From Hormoscilla sp. GUM202 (GTDB lineage: Bacteria > Cyanobacteriota > Cyanobacteriia > Cyanobacteriales > Desertifilaceae): a DNA stretch of 64,000 nucleotides. The notes beneath the pieces are model-generated. The model worked only from the letters and a program-made list of their open reading frames with translations, made no database searches and was not told the origin of the DNA. Positions 54,159 through 64,000 of the stretch are shown piece after piece. The DNA lies in assembly GCA_005518205.2 (NCBI GenBank), contig RFFC02000008.1, positions 30,525 through 94,524 of the forward strand, in the 5' to 3' direction. Both the position numbers and the translations under genes were made by a program. How positions within the stretch are numbered: the stretch's first letter is position 1; each line of letters opens with the position of its first letter.

Positions 54159-55572
54159 GGCTCTTCGGTACTTGGGTTGCTAAACTATTGCTAATTTTGA
54201 AAAGCTAATAAACATCTTAGCTCAAAATTTTCTATGTTACGAAAACAAAATCCGCACCGTTTAACTAACTTAATTTTTTGGTTAATACCTTCAACAATGC
54301 CATTAGTTGTTTTTTGCTCAAAATCTGCTGTTATCTCCACTAACCAGCGACGGATTGTTCCTTGACTTTTGGGAAATAATTCTGCTGATTGTTTCAACCA
54401 TTCTGCTAAATTCAATAAGCCATCAAACCAATTTATGCTCTCTTCAAATACTTTCCTAAAATTTTCTTTTAATTCATGCATCTTTTGCAGCTTCGGGAAT
54501 TCTTTATTGACTTCTTCTAATTGGCTTTTTTGAGCTTCATTTAAATCATCGGAATTAGCAAGAAGGACATATTTACTGTGATGAAGCACCTTGAGTTTTG
54601 CAGTTTTTTTCTTCTTATCATCCATGTTATTAACTTCTTTTTTTGTTTGCTTACGACCATTGTCTAATTCTTCTTGAACCTGGTTCATTACATGAAATCT
54701 ATCAGCTACTACCTCGGCGTGAGGCATTAATTTTTCTACCAAAGTTTTATAGGGACGCCATAAATCAATGCTAACCTCTTCTATGCCTGATAACACGTCT
54801 ATTCCCCAAGATAGCAACACTTTTTCAATGGCTTCTTGGGTTCGATCGGGGACTAAAGCTAGAAGTTGACTATTGTCCAAATCTACTAATACCGCACAAT
54901 AATTACCTTGTCCTTTTATCAGGCTAATTTCATCAATCCCCAATCGTTTTAAGTCTTGAGGTTTTTGACCTACCAAACTTTTTTTTAAATCTTTTAACAT
55001 AGTTTCAATTTCTGACTCACTTACCCCGGTTCTTTCGGCAACACTTTTAATATTACTATGTTTTACCTGATTCAATATATCGTCGGCAAGTCTTTTAGTA
55101 TAGTTGCGTTTTGGTTCACAAAAATCCAAAGGCTCACTAAAAATTTTTAAACAATTTTCACATTTCATTTTTCGTTTATTTACCTGTAAATAAACATTTT
55201 GACCATTCATAGGCAAGTCTTTAATTAGATGTGAATAATAGGAGTGAATTTTCTGACTCATTTGACCGCAATGAGGGCAGGCTACTTCTGAAGTTAAACT
55301 CGCTACGGAGAGGATTTTTCCTAGAGATGTATCTTGTACGAAATGAGTAACTTTAACATCTGGGATGTTCAGAAAATCTGTTAGTAGTTTGAGTTGTCCT
55401 TTTGAAGCCATGATAATTTTACCTCAGTTTTCACTTTGTCCTCAATTTCAGTAAAGCATTAAAAATGCCAGAAGTCAAGTACAGCAATATGTTTACTCTT
55501 CAAGTATAACAATTTTAGTTTAATTTGACGAGTATTTATTTGATAGTTTAGCAACTCAGGTACCGAAGAGCC
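54159..55572 (-). mobile_element. ISL3-family element, 8-bp target duplication
   Basis: The termini ggctcttcggtacttgggtt and (complement of the right end) ggctcttcggtacctgagtt are inverted repeats of about 30 bp. aaaatttc flanks both sides (54151-54158 and 55573-55580). The transposase is intact, so the insertion looks recent and the element may still move. Confidence 0.95.
54191..55411 (-). CDS. ISL3-family transposase
   Basis: The protein has 406 residues. The N-terminal zinc-finger region has CPHCGQMSQKIHSYY and CENCLKIFSEPLDFCEPKR. The DDE catalytic domain has RLGIDEISLIKGQGNYCAVL, EVSIDLWRPYKTLVEKLMPH and ADRFHVMNQV. The C-terminus has TNGIVEGINQKIKLVKRCGF. The frame is complete and lies well placed inside the inverted repeats. 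Confidence 0.95.
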   Translation of the reverse strand: MASKGQLKLLTDFLNIPDVKVTHFVQDTSLGKILSVASLTSEVACPHCGQMSQKIHSYYSHLIKDLPMNGQNVYLQVNKRKMKCENCLKIFSEPLDFCEPKRNYTKRLADDILNQVKHSNIKSVAERTGVSESEIETMLKDLKKSLVGQKPQDLKRLGIDEISLIKGQGNYCAVLVDLDNSQLLALVPDRTQEAIEKVLLSWGIDVLSGIEEVSIDLWRPYKTLVEKLMPHAEVVADRFHVMNQVQEELDNGRKQTKKEVNNMDDKKKKTAKLKVLHHSKYVLLANSDDLNEAQKSQLEEVNKEFPKLQKMHELKENFRKVFEESINWFDGLLNLAEWLKQSAELFPKSQGTIRRWLVEITADFEQKTTNGIVEGINQKIKLVKRCGFCFRNIENFELRCLLAFQN

Positions 55573-56588
55573 AAAATTTCTGTACTGTGGTATTTCCTAC
55601 CCAGGAGGTGAATGATTTACTCTGGGTATGGCCGGATGCCCGAGCGGCCGATCTAGCTGCCCGAACTCCTCTGCCTCTCTCTCCCCAAATAGATGCCTCC
55701 AAAGGTTTTGTTTGGTCTTCATTGGTGCGAGATTTGGAATATGATTGGCAAACCCTAGTAGAAAATGTCGCTGACCCCAGTCACGTGCCTTTTACTCATC
55801 ATGGGATCCAGGGCTATCGCACCAAAGCTGCACCCATTGCCATGAAAATTATCCAGTCAACTGCGCGGGTCATAGCCGCTGAAACTGACAGAAGGTTTAA
55901 GACGAGGATAACTTTTGTTCCTCCCTGCCGTTTAGAGTATGAAATTTGCTTTAGTTCCGAAAAGCAGATAGGATTAGTAACCTATTGTCTTCCCGTGTTG
56001 CCAGGCAAATCAAGACTTGTGGCCCAGTTTACCCGCAACTTTGCTCCCATGCTGCACCAAATCACTCCTCGGTGGTGGACGCATATCAAAACTCGTAACA
56101 TGGTTTTAGATGGAGACATGATTATCCTCCATCAGCAAGAACGTTGTCTGCAACAGCAGCAGGAAAGTTGGCAAACTGCCTATCTGATGCCAACTCAGGC
56201 AGATAGATTGGTTATTGAGTTTCGCAAGTGGTTTGATAAATATTGTCACGGTCGGCTGCCTTGGCAGGAAGTAGGCGTTGTCAGTCCCGAGATTTTGCCT
56301 ATTAATGAAAATCGTCAAGTTTTGCTCGATCGCTATGAACAACACACGCGGCATTGCAGCAGTTGTCGGGGTGCCTTAAAGGCAGTGCAGCGCTGGCAAA
56401 AGATCCTGCTGGCCTATTTTGCCCTGACTGTTGCTGCGGTGGCGTTAATGCCAGATAGCATGAAACTGCCCTTGGGTTTACCTGCGATCTTAACGGCGTT
56501 GTTGGGTTTAGGGCTCTACAGTTGGTTGAAATTATGGTTAGAACCGAGGTTTTATTTTGTTGACTACGTTCACCCCGATCGCAAGTAA

Positions 56589-57735
56589 ATATCTGGATGC
56601 ATGCCACAAACTAACCTAGGATTTACGTAAGCGCTGACTACAAGGGTTCAAAGAAAAACTAGAGGCGAGTCGCCTCTAGTCGCAAAGGTGTAAAATGTAG
56701 TATATTTATTGTCAAGTCATCCTTAAAAAGCGGCAACTATCTTGATAAATATATACTCCGGTATATATTTCCCGATCGCCTTATCTGTCAGCTGTATATG
56801 ATAGAAGATCATCAACATTTATAGTTTAAGCTAGTTGTAAGAGCAATCAAATAACCAGAGGTGAACTGGAATTGAGATTGCTATACTGTACTATGCGCGG
56901 AAAATGCTCAAGCGCTTTCTCAATGGTGCGAAAGTGAAATATGATAAATAGGAATGAGTCCGAATGGGGAGGCGATCTTGGCATCAAATCAAGAAACCCG
57001 GTAATTCCGGCAAAACCGGGTTTCTGGGCTACCGGGTTTCTGGGCTATCGTCCGAATGCCTTTGCTCGGGTATTAAATGACCGAGGCGAGATCGTCAATA
57101 TCGTCAATCCTCGTGCGTCTGTGGGCAAATCCTAAGTTAGTGGATAGACTCGCTGAGTATTGCGATCCCATGATAACAGCTCATTACAAGACATTACCAG
57201 ACTTTTTGAAGCATCTTAGCGATCGGCAAATTGTCAAGATTATCCCCAGTATCTGGTTCTGGCAATATGATGTTCAATACTGCTACGATTTCGATGCGAT
57301 AGAACTAGCTTATGGCTACGCCACGCTGCGCGATCGGAGACCTATTTAGGAAAAAGGAAAAACTTCCCATGGCTACGCCACGCTGCGCGATCGGGAACAA
57401 CCATCCATGACTTGACAGAAGTCTGTGTTAAAGTTGATTGCAGATGATACCAGTACTGGACAAGAAAGTTGTTACAGGTATACATTAGAATCGATCGGTA
57501 TTAATGGACGGTATTCTATGAAATGTGGTCTTCAGTTCCAAATTAATCAGAATCTATCAAAATCAGGCGAAAGCCAGTGGCAGATAAGTGATCTGGTCTT
57601 GATATTCATTTGGATCGGCAACTATGGCTACGCCACGCTGCGCGAATGGCTGCGCCACGCTGCGCGAACGGCAATCAGAATCAAATCCTCAATTATCCGA
57701 CCAATATTTGTTGGATGGCGAAGCGGTCCCGCACT
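56589..57735. other. Gene-poor, repeat-rich spacer
   Basis: It contains AAACCCGG hairpins (aagaaacccggtaattccgg-caaaaccgggtttct, 56990-57025, plus a direct copy) and a palindrome atatatactccggtatatat (56752). ggctacgccacgctgcgcga repeats occur at 57314, 57371 and 57627. A frame at about 57120-57300 (NPKLVDRLAEYCDPMITAHY) looks coding but has no recognisable start or family. Confidence 0.5.
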
Positions 57736-58674
57736 TTGAGGCTATTGCGCTCGGATGATGGAGAAAATTTCACCGAACATCTGCTCCCCTTAGAGCTTCA
57801 GTTTAACGGTGACGGCGGGAAACTGTATATTGCCGATTATGATGGCAATGGCAAAAACAATGATATCCTGGTTCAGCGTTTTGCAAACGAAGCGCTGCTA
57901 TACAACGTTGACTTCCAACCGGTTCTCGATCCGGTTCTCAATGCCGATGATTATCTTGCCCTGAAGGCTCTCTATACCAGTACTTCTGGGGAGAATTGGC
58001 GGAACAATTTTGGCTAGGAGTTCAGCAGCGATACTCCCCCCCTGCGGTCAGTTGTCGATGACTGGTATGGAGTAACGGTAGAAGGCGATCGGGTGACGGC
58101 CATCGAGCTGAACAAGAACGACCTGAGCGGCACCATCCCCACTGAGTTAGGCGACCTCAGCCACTTGCAAAAACTGCGCCTGCAAAACAACTCCCTCAGC
58201 GGTACCGTCCCGGAGGAGTTAGACTCCCTCAGCAATTTGCAAAGTTTCTCTCTGGAAAACCCCCCCTATGTGAAAACTCAAATTCCCGACTACGAGGCGG
58301 TTCCCGGTGAGGACTTCAGCGTCAATGTCAGCGCTCACTTCGGCGACATCAACGACAACATTGCTGGTTACAGCGCCGAGGGTTTGCCAGACGGTTTAAC
58401 CATTAACTCCGATAGTGGGGCGATCGGCGGCACCCTTAACCCTACTATTGGGGGCATTTTTACCGTGACGGTAACTGCATCGGATGATGCGGGAGGCGAG
58501 GTAGAAGATGAATTTAATATTAATGTTCTACCGCTTCTCAACCCCGGTGATTATGCAGCCCTTCTGGCTCTCTATACCAGTACTTCTGGGGAGAATTGGC
58601 GGAACAATTTTGGCTGGGAGTTCAGCAGCGATACTCTCCCCCCTGCTTCAAAAGTTGATGACTGGTATGGAGTA

Positions 58675-59856
58675 AGTAGTTGGACAAAATTAATTGCACA
58701 AAATCGAGAAAACTTGTTATACTAGATATAGCTACTCGTACATGTAGCAGATTTTTGTCAAACTAACGGGGAGTCGGTTTTCATGCTCATCCCCGGCCAG
58801 ATATATTTGACATAATATGACGATAAATTAGGAGAAATTAAGAAGGATTTTAATGCGCGAAATAAATGAGCTTTCTGCAAAATTGCTCTTACGAATTTAT
58901 CATCAAAGTCGCCATCATCAAGTTCGTCAAAGAGCACATTGTTTACTTTTGCGAGATCGAGAACATAAAAAAGTTAAAGAACTTATGGAAATCTTTGATG
59001 TTAGTTATAGAACTATCTACAATTGGATTAAAAATTGGGATTCCGAGGGAATGGTCGGACTATATAATAAGTCTGGAAGAGGTCGTAAGCAAACCTTTAG
59101 TCTCGAACAAAAAGAAAAAATTAAAGCCTGGACTGAAGAAGAACCGAGGCAATTAAAAAAAGTGTCTTTTTGTTGTAGTCTAGTTCCTATACGAACTTCC
59201 GCAATTGTTAAAACTGTTCAGAGAATATTGAAAACAATGAATATGAGTTGGCATCGGATGCGTAAAGGGGTAGCTGTCAGCCCCCCAGCTCAAGAGTATG
59301 AGGAAAAAAAAGCACAACTTGAACAACTGAAACTGTTAGACAATTTGGGGGAAATTAATTTGTATTATTTAGATGAAAGTGGGTTTTATTTAATCCCTTG
59401 TGTCCCTTATGGATGGCAAAATATTGGGGAATATATAGAAGTACCTAGTCGGAGTAGCCGCAGATTAAATGTATTAGGAATAATGAATCGCCACAATCAT
59501 TTAGAAGCGTATGTATCTACTCAAAATATTAATTCAGATGTAGTCATAGCTTGTATCGATGCATTTTTTCCCACGAGAATGGAAAAGCAAACAGTAATTG
59601 TAGTAGACCAAGCATCTGTCCATACTAGTGATGCTATTCAAGATAAGATTGAAGAATGGAAAGAACGCAATATTACTATATTCCATCTCCCCACTTATTC
59701 ACCTCATTTGAATTTGATTGAAATCTTGTGGCGGTTTATTAAATACGAATGGATTGAAATCGATGCTTATTCTTGCTGGAAAAACTTAGTTGATTCCGTT
59801 GAAACAATCATAAAAAATTTTGGAGAAAAATATGTAATTAATTTTGTCTGACTACT
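58675..59856 (+). mobile_element. IS630-family element in the LRR gene, TA duplication
   Basis: The termini agtagttggacaaaattaat and (complement) agtagtcagacaaaattaat bound the element. TA flanks both sides (58673-58674 and 59857-59858). Excising it restores the continuous frame DWYGV-TV seen in sister modules. The transposase is intact. Confidence 0.92.
58853..59851 (+). CDS. IS630-family transposase
   Basis: The protein has 332 residues. The N-terminal helix-turn-helix has EIFDVSYRTIYNWIKNWDSE. The DDE domain has NLYYLDESGFYLIPCVPYGW, VIVVDQASVHTSDAI and LPTYSPHLNLIEILWRFIKY. It is complete and seemingly functional. The relic at 32632-33372 and the MITE at 32903-33056 are related to it. 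Confidence 0.94.
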   Translation: MREINELSAKLLLRIYHQSRHHQVRQRAHCLLLRDREHKKVKELMEIFDVSYRTIYNWIKNWDSEGMVGLYNKSGRGRKQTFSLEQKEKIKAWTEEEPRQLKKVSFCCSLVPIRTSAIVKTVQRILKTMNMSWHRMRKGVAVSPPAQEYEEKKAQLEQLKLLDNLGEINLYYLDESGFYLIPCVPYGWQNIGEYIEVPSRSSRRLNVLGIMNRHNHLEAYVSTQNINSDVVIACIDAFFPTRMEKQTVIVVDQASVHTSDAIQDKIEEWKERNITIFHLPTYSPHLNLIEILWRFIKYEWIEIDAYSCWKNLVDSVETIIKNFGEKYVINFV

Positions 59857-60465
59857 TAACGGTAGACGAAGACGATCGGGTGACGGCCATCGAGCTGAAC
59901 AAGAACGACCTGAGCGGCACCATCCCCTCTGAGTTAGGCGACCTCAGCCGCTTGCAAAAACTCCGCCTGCAAAGCAATTCCCTGAGCGGTACGATCCCCT
60001 CTGAGTTAGGTTCGCTCGGCAATTTGCAAGAGATCGGCCTGTACGACAACTCCCTGAGTGGTGCGATCCCCTCTTGGTTGGGCAACCTCAGCAATTTGCA
60101 ATTCCTCGGCCTGTCCAAGAATTCCCTGAGCGGTGCCATCCCCTCTGAGTTGGGCGACCTCAGCAATTTGCGACAGCTCGGCCTGGCCCAGAACTCCCTG
60201 AGCGGCACCGTCCCTTCTTGGTTGGACGACCTCAGCAATTTGCGAAACCTCTATCTGAACGAGAGCTCCCTGAGTGGTACGATCCCCTCTGAGTTAGGTT
60301 CGCTCGGCAATTTGCAAGACCTCAACCTGTCGGAGAACGACCTGACCGGTGCCATCCCCTCCGAGTTAGGCTCACTCGGCAATTTGCAAGACCTCAACCT
60401 GTCGGAGAACGACCTGACCGGTGCCATCCCCTCCGAGTTAGGCTCACTCGGCAGTTTAGTAACAT

Positions 60466-60617
60466 CTTACTTTTGTCTACAGCCCGCGCAGGCGGGCTTT
60501 GTTTGTGTAGCCGGACCCTTTAGGGTTCGGGCTTGACAAAGGATAGGATATAGGTCTAGGAGTTCTGTTAGCGTCCCTGTTTGTTGGGGACGGGAATTAA
60601 TGGAAACTTCATTGTTT
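60466..60617. repeat. Repeat junction in the LRR locus
   Basis: cagcccgcgcaggcgggctt-tgtttgtgtagccggaccc is an inverted repeat unit (compare cctgcgcaggcaggctt at 41371). It separates the LRR frame from the IS1-like copy. LRR sequence resumes only beyond the element at 61617. Confidence 0.6.
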
Positions 60618-61615
60618 GGCGTTGCACAATTACGGGATGATTTAAATAGGTACCGGTACAGAATTATAACGTAGATAGTGCAATAATAACTTAATTGAAA
60701 GCCTCAACATTTCTTCGGACTTTGAGTAACATAATGTTTTTCTGGCGTTGCACAATTACGGGATGATTTAAATAGGTACCGGTACAGAATTATAACGTAG
60801 ATAGTGCAATAATAACTTAATTGAAAGCCTCAACATTTCTTCGGACTTTGAGTAACATAATGTTTTTCTTTTTAATCCAGCTCGATAATGTCTTAATCGA
60901 CCTATTTCACATTCAACACGGGTCATGTAGGTTTTGCTGACTATATGGTCAATATATTCAATAAACATTGGATAAACAGGCCATCCATCAGTAACGTATA
61001 AAAAGCATTGCCAACATTTTATAATATCCCACATAGGCTTAAAAGTTTCTGCAGAACGATCGCCTAATACCCATGTTATAATCCCTGGCTTGAAATGATT
61101 TACGACTGTCCATAGCCACTTTTTATTCTTTTTTTTATTGACATAAGTATGCAACTCGTCAATTTCTGCAACCTCCGGAATATCGTAGTTTTCAGGGATT
61201 GACGGTAATTCTTTAGCTGCCTGTTTTACCCAATCAATTTGAGTATTATGGCTGACACCAGTTATCCTTTCAATACCTCGAAATCCATTGCCATTAACGT
61301 ACATTGTCAAACAATTTTTCTTGACATCTTCTGAATAACCGCGCGGATAATAATGTTCGAGAAACTGGCGACGACAATCTTTACAAATTCAATTCTGTTT
61401 GCCGCGTCGGTGACCATTTTTATTGATGTTTTCAGAACCACATCTGGGACATTTCATGTTCGACTCCTTTAGCTAATTCTTTCGCCTTACTATCCATGAT
61501 AACACATATTATGACTAGGTCGAAAACAAACATCATACTATACATAAATTCTGACTGTAAAATTGCAGATTATCATAATCTGCAATAACCCATCATCCCG
61601 AAAATGTGCAACGCC
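60618..61615 (-). mobile_element. IS1-like element, copy C, with duplicated end
   Basis: The full 872-bp copy is 60744-61615. Its first 126 bp are repeated directly in front (60618-60743), so the terminus ggcgttgcacaattacggga occurs twice. No target duplication is visible: tcattgttt on one side and ctccctga on the other. The copy has therefore been rearranged after or during insertion. Confidence 0.92.
60768..61457 (-). pseudogene. IS1-like transposase with in-frame stop (copy C)
   Basis: By eye identical to copy A, including the TGA (61389-61391) after GKQN that replaces the Leu codon of copy B. An internal ATG at 61310 opens a 180-codon frame without the zinc ribbon. Confidence 0.85.
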
Positions 61616-64000
61616 CTCCCTGAGCGGTACCATCCCCTCTGAGTTAGGCTCCCTCGGTAACTTGCAAGACCTCGGCCTGTACAACAACTCCCTGAGCGGT
61701 ACGCTCCCCTCTTGGATCGTCTCCATCAGCGACTTGCAGTTCCTCGGCCTATCCAAGAACTCCTTTCACGGTACCGTCCCCTCCGAGTATAGCGAGCTCA
61801 GCAATTTGCGACAGCTCGGCCTGGCCCAGAACGACCTTCAAGGTACATTACCCTCTGAGTATGGTTCCCTCAGCAATTTGCAATACCTATACCTACACCA
61901 GAGTTCCCTGAGCGGCACGCTCCCCTCTGAGTATGGCGAGCTCAGCAATTTGCGAAACTTCTGGCTGCACGGAAACTCCATGAGCGGTATGGTCCCCTCG
62001 AGCATCAGGGATTTATCAGCAACAATCAAAGGATTGGAAGAATTTGACTTCCCTCTGAATGCCGATGACTATGCAGCCCTGAAGGCTTTCTATACCAGTA
62101 CGAATGGGGATAATTGGCGGAACAATAAAGGCTGGGACATCAGCAGCGAAACTCCCCCCCCTGCTGAAGTTGTTAATAACTGGCACGGAGTGACGGTAGA
62201 AGAAGGTCGGGTGACGAAAATCGAGATGAACAGGAACAACCTGAGCGGCATGCTCCCCTCGGAGTTAGGTTCCCTTAGCAACTTGCAAAAACTCCGCCTG
62301 CAAAGCAACTCCCTGAGCGGTACGATCCCCTCCGAGTTAGGTTCGCTCGGCAACTTGCAGGACCTCGGCCTGTACAACAACTCCCTGAGCGGTACGCTCC
62401 CCTCTTGGATCGTCTCCATCAGCGACTTGCAGTTCCTCGGCCTATCCAAGAACGACTTTCACGGTACCGTCCCCTCTGAGTATGGCGAGTTCAGCAACTT
62501 GCGACAGCTCGGCCTGGCCCAGAACTCCCTGAGCGGTACGCTCCCCTCTGAGTATGGCGAACTCAGCAATTTGCAACACCTATACCTGCACGAGAACTCC
62601 CTGGGCGGTACGCTTCCCTCGGAGTATGGCGAGTTCAGCAATTTGCGAAACCTCTGGTTGCACGGAAACTCCCTGAGCGGTACGCTCCCCGAGAGTATCA
62701 AGGATTTGTCAGCAAACAAACGATTGGAAAACCATCCCTATGTGGAAACTCCAATTCTCGACTACGAAGTGGTTCCCGGTGAGAGCCTCGAATTTGATAT
62801 CAGCGGTCACTTCTCCGACATCAACGACAACATTGCTAGTTACAGCGCCGAGGGTTTGCCAGAAGGTTTAACCATTGACTCCAGCAGTGGAGCGATCGGC
62901 GGCACTCCTACTACTGAGGGCAGTTTTACCGTGACAGTAATGGCATCGGATGATGCGGGAAACGTGGTATCCGATGAATTTAACATTGACGTCCGATCGA
63001 CTCCTGAGGCAGCTTCAGATGAAGTTCTGAATGCCAATGATTATGCAGCCCTTCTGGCTCTCTATCACAGCATGAATGGAGAGAATTGGCAGACGAAGTG
63101 GGATGTCAGCAGCTCAACTCCCCCCAAGGCTTCTGTTGTCTCAGACTGGCATGGAGTAACGGTAGTAGGCGAGCGGGTGACAAAAATCGAGCTGCTCGAG
63201 AACGACCTGAGCGGTACCATCCCCTCAGAGTTAAGCAACCTCAGCAATTTGCAAGTCCTCAACCTGAACGATAACTTGGACATTTACGGTACCATCCCCT
63301 CGGAGTTAGGCTCGCTCGGCAATTTGCATGCGCTCGAACTGTCCGGCTATAGCGACGAGAACGTTAAGAACGTTGGGGACCGGAATTACTCCGACGAGAA
63401 TCACCTGAGCGGTACGATCCCCTCTGAGTTAGGCTCCCTCAGCAATTTGCAAATCCTCGATCTGTCCCACAACAAGGATATGACCGGTACCATCCCCTCA
63501 GAGTTAGGCTCCCTCAGCAATTTGCAAGTCCTCGATCTGGAGTGGAACCAAATGGGCGGTACGCTCCCCTCATTTTTAGGCTCGCTCGGCAATTTGCAAG
63601 AACTCGACATGCAGGTGAACCGCATGACCGGTACCATCCCCTCAGAGTTAGGCTCGCTCAGCAATTTGCAGGTCCTCGACCTGGAAAGGAACTACATGAG
63701 CGGTACGCTCCCCTCTGAGTTAGGCTCGCTCGGCAATTTGCAAGAGCTCTACCTGTACCGCAACTGGAAGATGAGCGGTACGCTCCCCTCTGAGTTAGGC
63801 TCGCTCGGCAATTTGCAAGTCCTAGATCTGTACCAAAACTCCCTGAGCGGTACGCTCCCCTCATTTTTAGGCTCGCTCAGCAATTTGCAAGTCCTAGAAC
63901 TGTCCGACAACAGCATGAGCGGTACGATCCCCTCAGAGTTAGGCTCCCTCGGCAATTTGCGAGTCCTCGACCTGGAGTCCAACAACAGCATGAGCGGTAC
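61548..64000 (+). CDS. Giant leucine-rich-repeat protein, open at the window end
   Basis: One continuous frame runs from 61548 (stop just before, inside the IS1-like end) to the window edge, over 810 codons. The order is LRR block (LSGTIPSELGSLGNLQDLGL), a module ALKAFYTSTNGDNWRNNKGW to NNWHGVTV, a second LRR block, a cadherin-like/Ig domain (YEVVPGESLEFDISGHFSDI to SDEFNIDV), a third module (ALLALYHSMNGENWQTKWDV) and a third LRR block. LRR units are 24 residues (72 bp) and very similar at DNA level. Likely a secreted or surface adhesin. The start is lost: only TTG or CTG codons from the IS end precede it. Confidence 0.8.
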   Translation, partial: MLTVKLQIIIICNNPSSRKCATPSLSGTIPSELGSLGNLQDLGLYNNSLSGTLPSWIVSISDLQFLGLSKNSFHGTVPSEYSELSNLRQLGLAQNDLQGTLPSEYGSLSNLQYLYLHQSSLSGTLPSEYGELSNLRNFWLHGNSMSGMVPSSIRDLSATIKGLEEFDFPLNADDYAALKAFYTSTNGDNWRNNKGWDISSETPPPAEVVNNWHGVTVEEGRVTKIEMNRNNLSGMLPSELGSLSNLQKLRLQSNSLSGTIPSELGSLGNLQDLGLYNNSLSGTLPSWIVSISDLQFLGLSKNDFHGTVPSEYGEFSNLRQLGLAQNSLSGTLPSEYGELSNLQHLYLHENSLGGTLPSEYGEFSNLRNLWLHGNSLSGTLPESIKDLSANKRLENHPYVETPILDYEVVPGESLEFDISGHFSDINDNIASYSAEGLPEGLTIDSSSGAIGGTPTTEGSFTVTVMASDDAGNVVSDEFNIDVRSTPEAASDEVLNANDYAALLALYHSMNGENWQTKWDVSSSTPPKASVVSDWHGVTVVGERVTKIELLENDLSGTIPSELSNLSNLQVLNLNDNLDIYGTIPSELGSLGNLHALELSGYSDENVKNVGDRNYSDENHLSGTIPSELGSLSNLQILDLSHNKDMTGTIPSELGSLSNLQVLDLEWNQMGGTLPSFLGSLGNLQELDMQVNRMTGTIPSELGSLSNLQVLDLERNYMSGTLPSELGSLGNLQELYLYRNWKMSGTLPSELGSLGNLQVLDLYQNSLSGTLPSFLGSLSNLQVLELSDNSMSGTIPSELGSLGNLRVLDLESNNSMSG

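Larger units (their letters stand above)
53841..56588 (+). pseudogene. Rieske oxygenase of the PAO/CAO type, interrupted by ISL3
   Basis: Part 1 (53841-54158) has the Rieske [2Fe-2S] ligands Cys53, His55, Cys74 and His77 (CPHR and CSYHGW). Part 2 (55581-56588) continues in the same frame when the ISL3 element and one aaaatttc are removed, giving a 441-residue protein. It has the mononuclear iron ligands in ENVADPSHVPFTHHG, a C-terminal CSSC motif (HTRHCSSCRG) and two membrane helices, as in pheophorbide a oxygenase relatives. No other damage is visible. Confidence 0.9.
57736..60536 (+). pseudogene. Leucine-rich-repeat surface protein, N-terminal part, broken
   Basis: The visible order starts with an FG-GAP/VCBS-like piece (GGKLYIADYDGNGKNNDILV). 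A module ALKALYTSTSGENWRNNFG and DWYGV, then LRR units (LSGTIPTELGDLSHLQKLRL), a cadherin-like/Ig domain (EAVPGEDFSVNVSAHFGDIN to EDEFNINV), a second ALLALYTSTSGENW module, and, beyond the IS630 element, at least eight 24-residue LRRs follow. A TAG at 58015-58017 replaces the Trp codon seen in the second module at 58612. The frame ends at 60536 inside an inserted repeat. No signal peptide or start was found. Confidence 0.8.

Noticed and set aside
59852-63991. Many minus-strand frames with MVPLREL-type repeats
   Set aside because: They are the antisense of the LRR units (period 72 bp) and have no start context or family features.

Overview
The window reads as a chromosomal segment of a filamentous (oscillatorialean-type) cyanobacterium. 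The reasons are a cyanobacterial housekeeping set (dnaG, glyA, rpsF, mnmA, minCDE, a Tic20-family protein, hhoA-type protease, a lumenal pentapeptide protein, a PAO-type Rieske oxygenase) and frequent GCGATCGC (HIP1) octamers. The species cannot be named from sequence alone.

Layout. 1-3.4 kb: an IS1-type element with an 8-bp target duplication, an orphan C5 DNA methyltransferase and a YraN-family gene. 3.6-10.7 kb: pentapeptide protein, a decayed lipoprotein/TPR gene, DnaG, an amidase/glucosaminidase, and a TPR protein built from near-identical 120-bp units. 10.7-13.0 kb: a wrecked CHASE2-cyclase gene split by repeats, a MITE, a 21-bp tandem array and a histidine-kinase remnant. 13.0-17.1 kb: lipoprotein, O-methyltransferase, and a secreted/outer-membrane pair. 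17.1-24.9 kb: nested insertion sequences (IS630 in IS4; ISKra4 and ISAzo13 in a sulfotransferase locus) around a UDP-glucuronate-epimerase-like gene. 24.9-32.3 kb: mostly intact housekeeping genes. 32.3-36.0 kb: an IS630 relic with a MITE inside it, and an IS5 relic carrying both a group II intron remnant and an ISKra4 copy. 36.0-42.6 kb: protease, MnmA, glutathionyl-hydroquinone-reductase-like and coiled-coil genes. 43.0-46.7 kb: two IS1-like copies in an integrase and in another transposase, with tRNA-Thr(UGU) between. 46.8-53.3 kb: response regulator, then a run of kinase-minC-minD-minE-ferredoxin genes that look co-transcribed, then a class I lysyl-tRNA synthetase. 53.8-56.6 kb: a Rieske oxygenase cleanly interrupted by an ISL3 element. 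57.7-64 kb: a very large leucine-rich-repeat adhesin-like locus broken by IS630, an IS1-like copy and a stop codon, with its last part open to the window edge.

The main story is genome plasticity. At least eight insertion-sequence copies have readable target duplications, several nested. Three unrelated IS families have tandemly multiplied ends. A family of short palindromic repeats occurs as nested hairpins, sometimes inside reading frames. The core genes run in short intact blocks between these regions.
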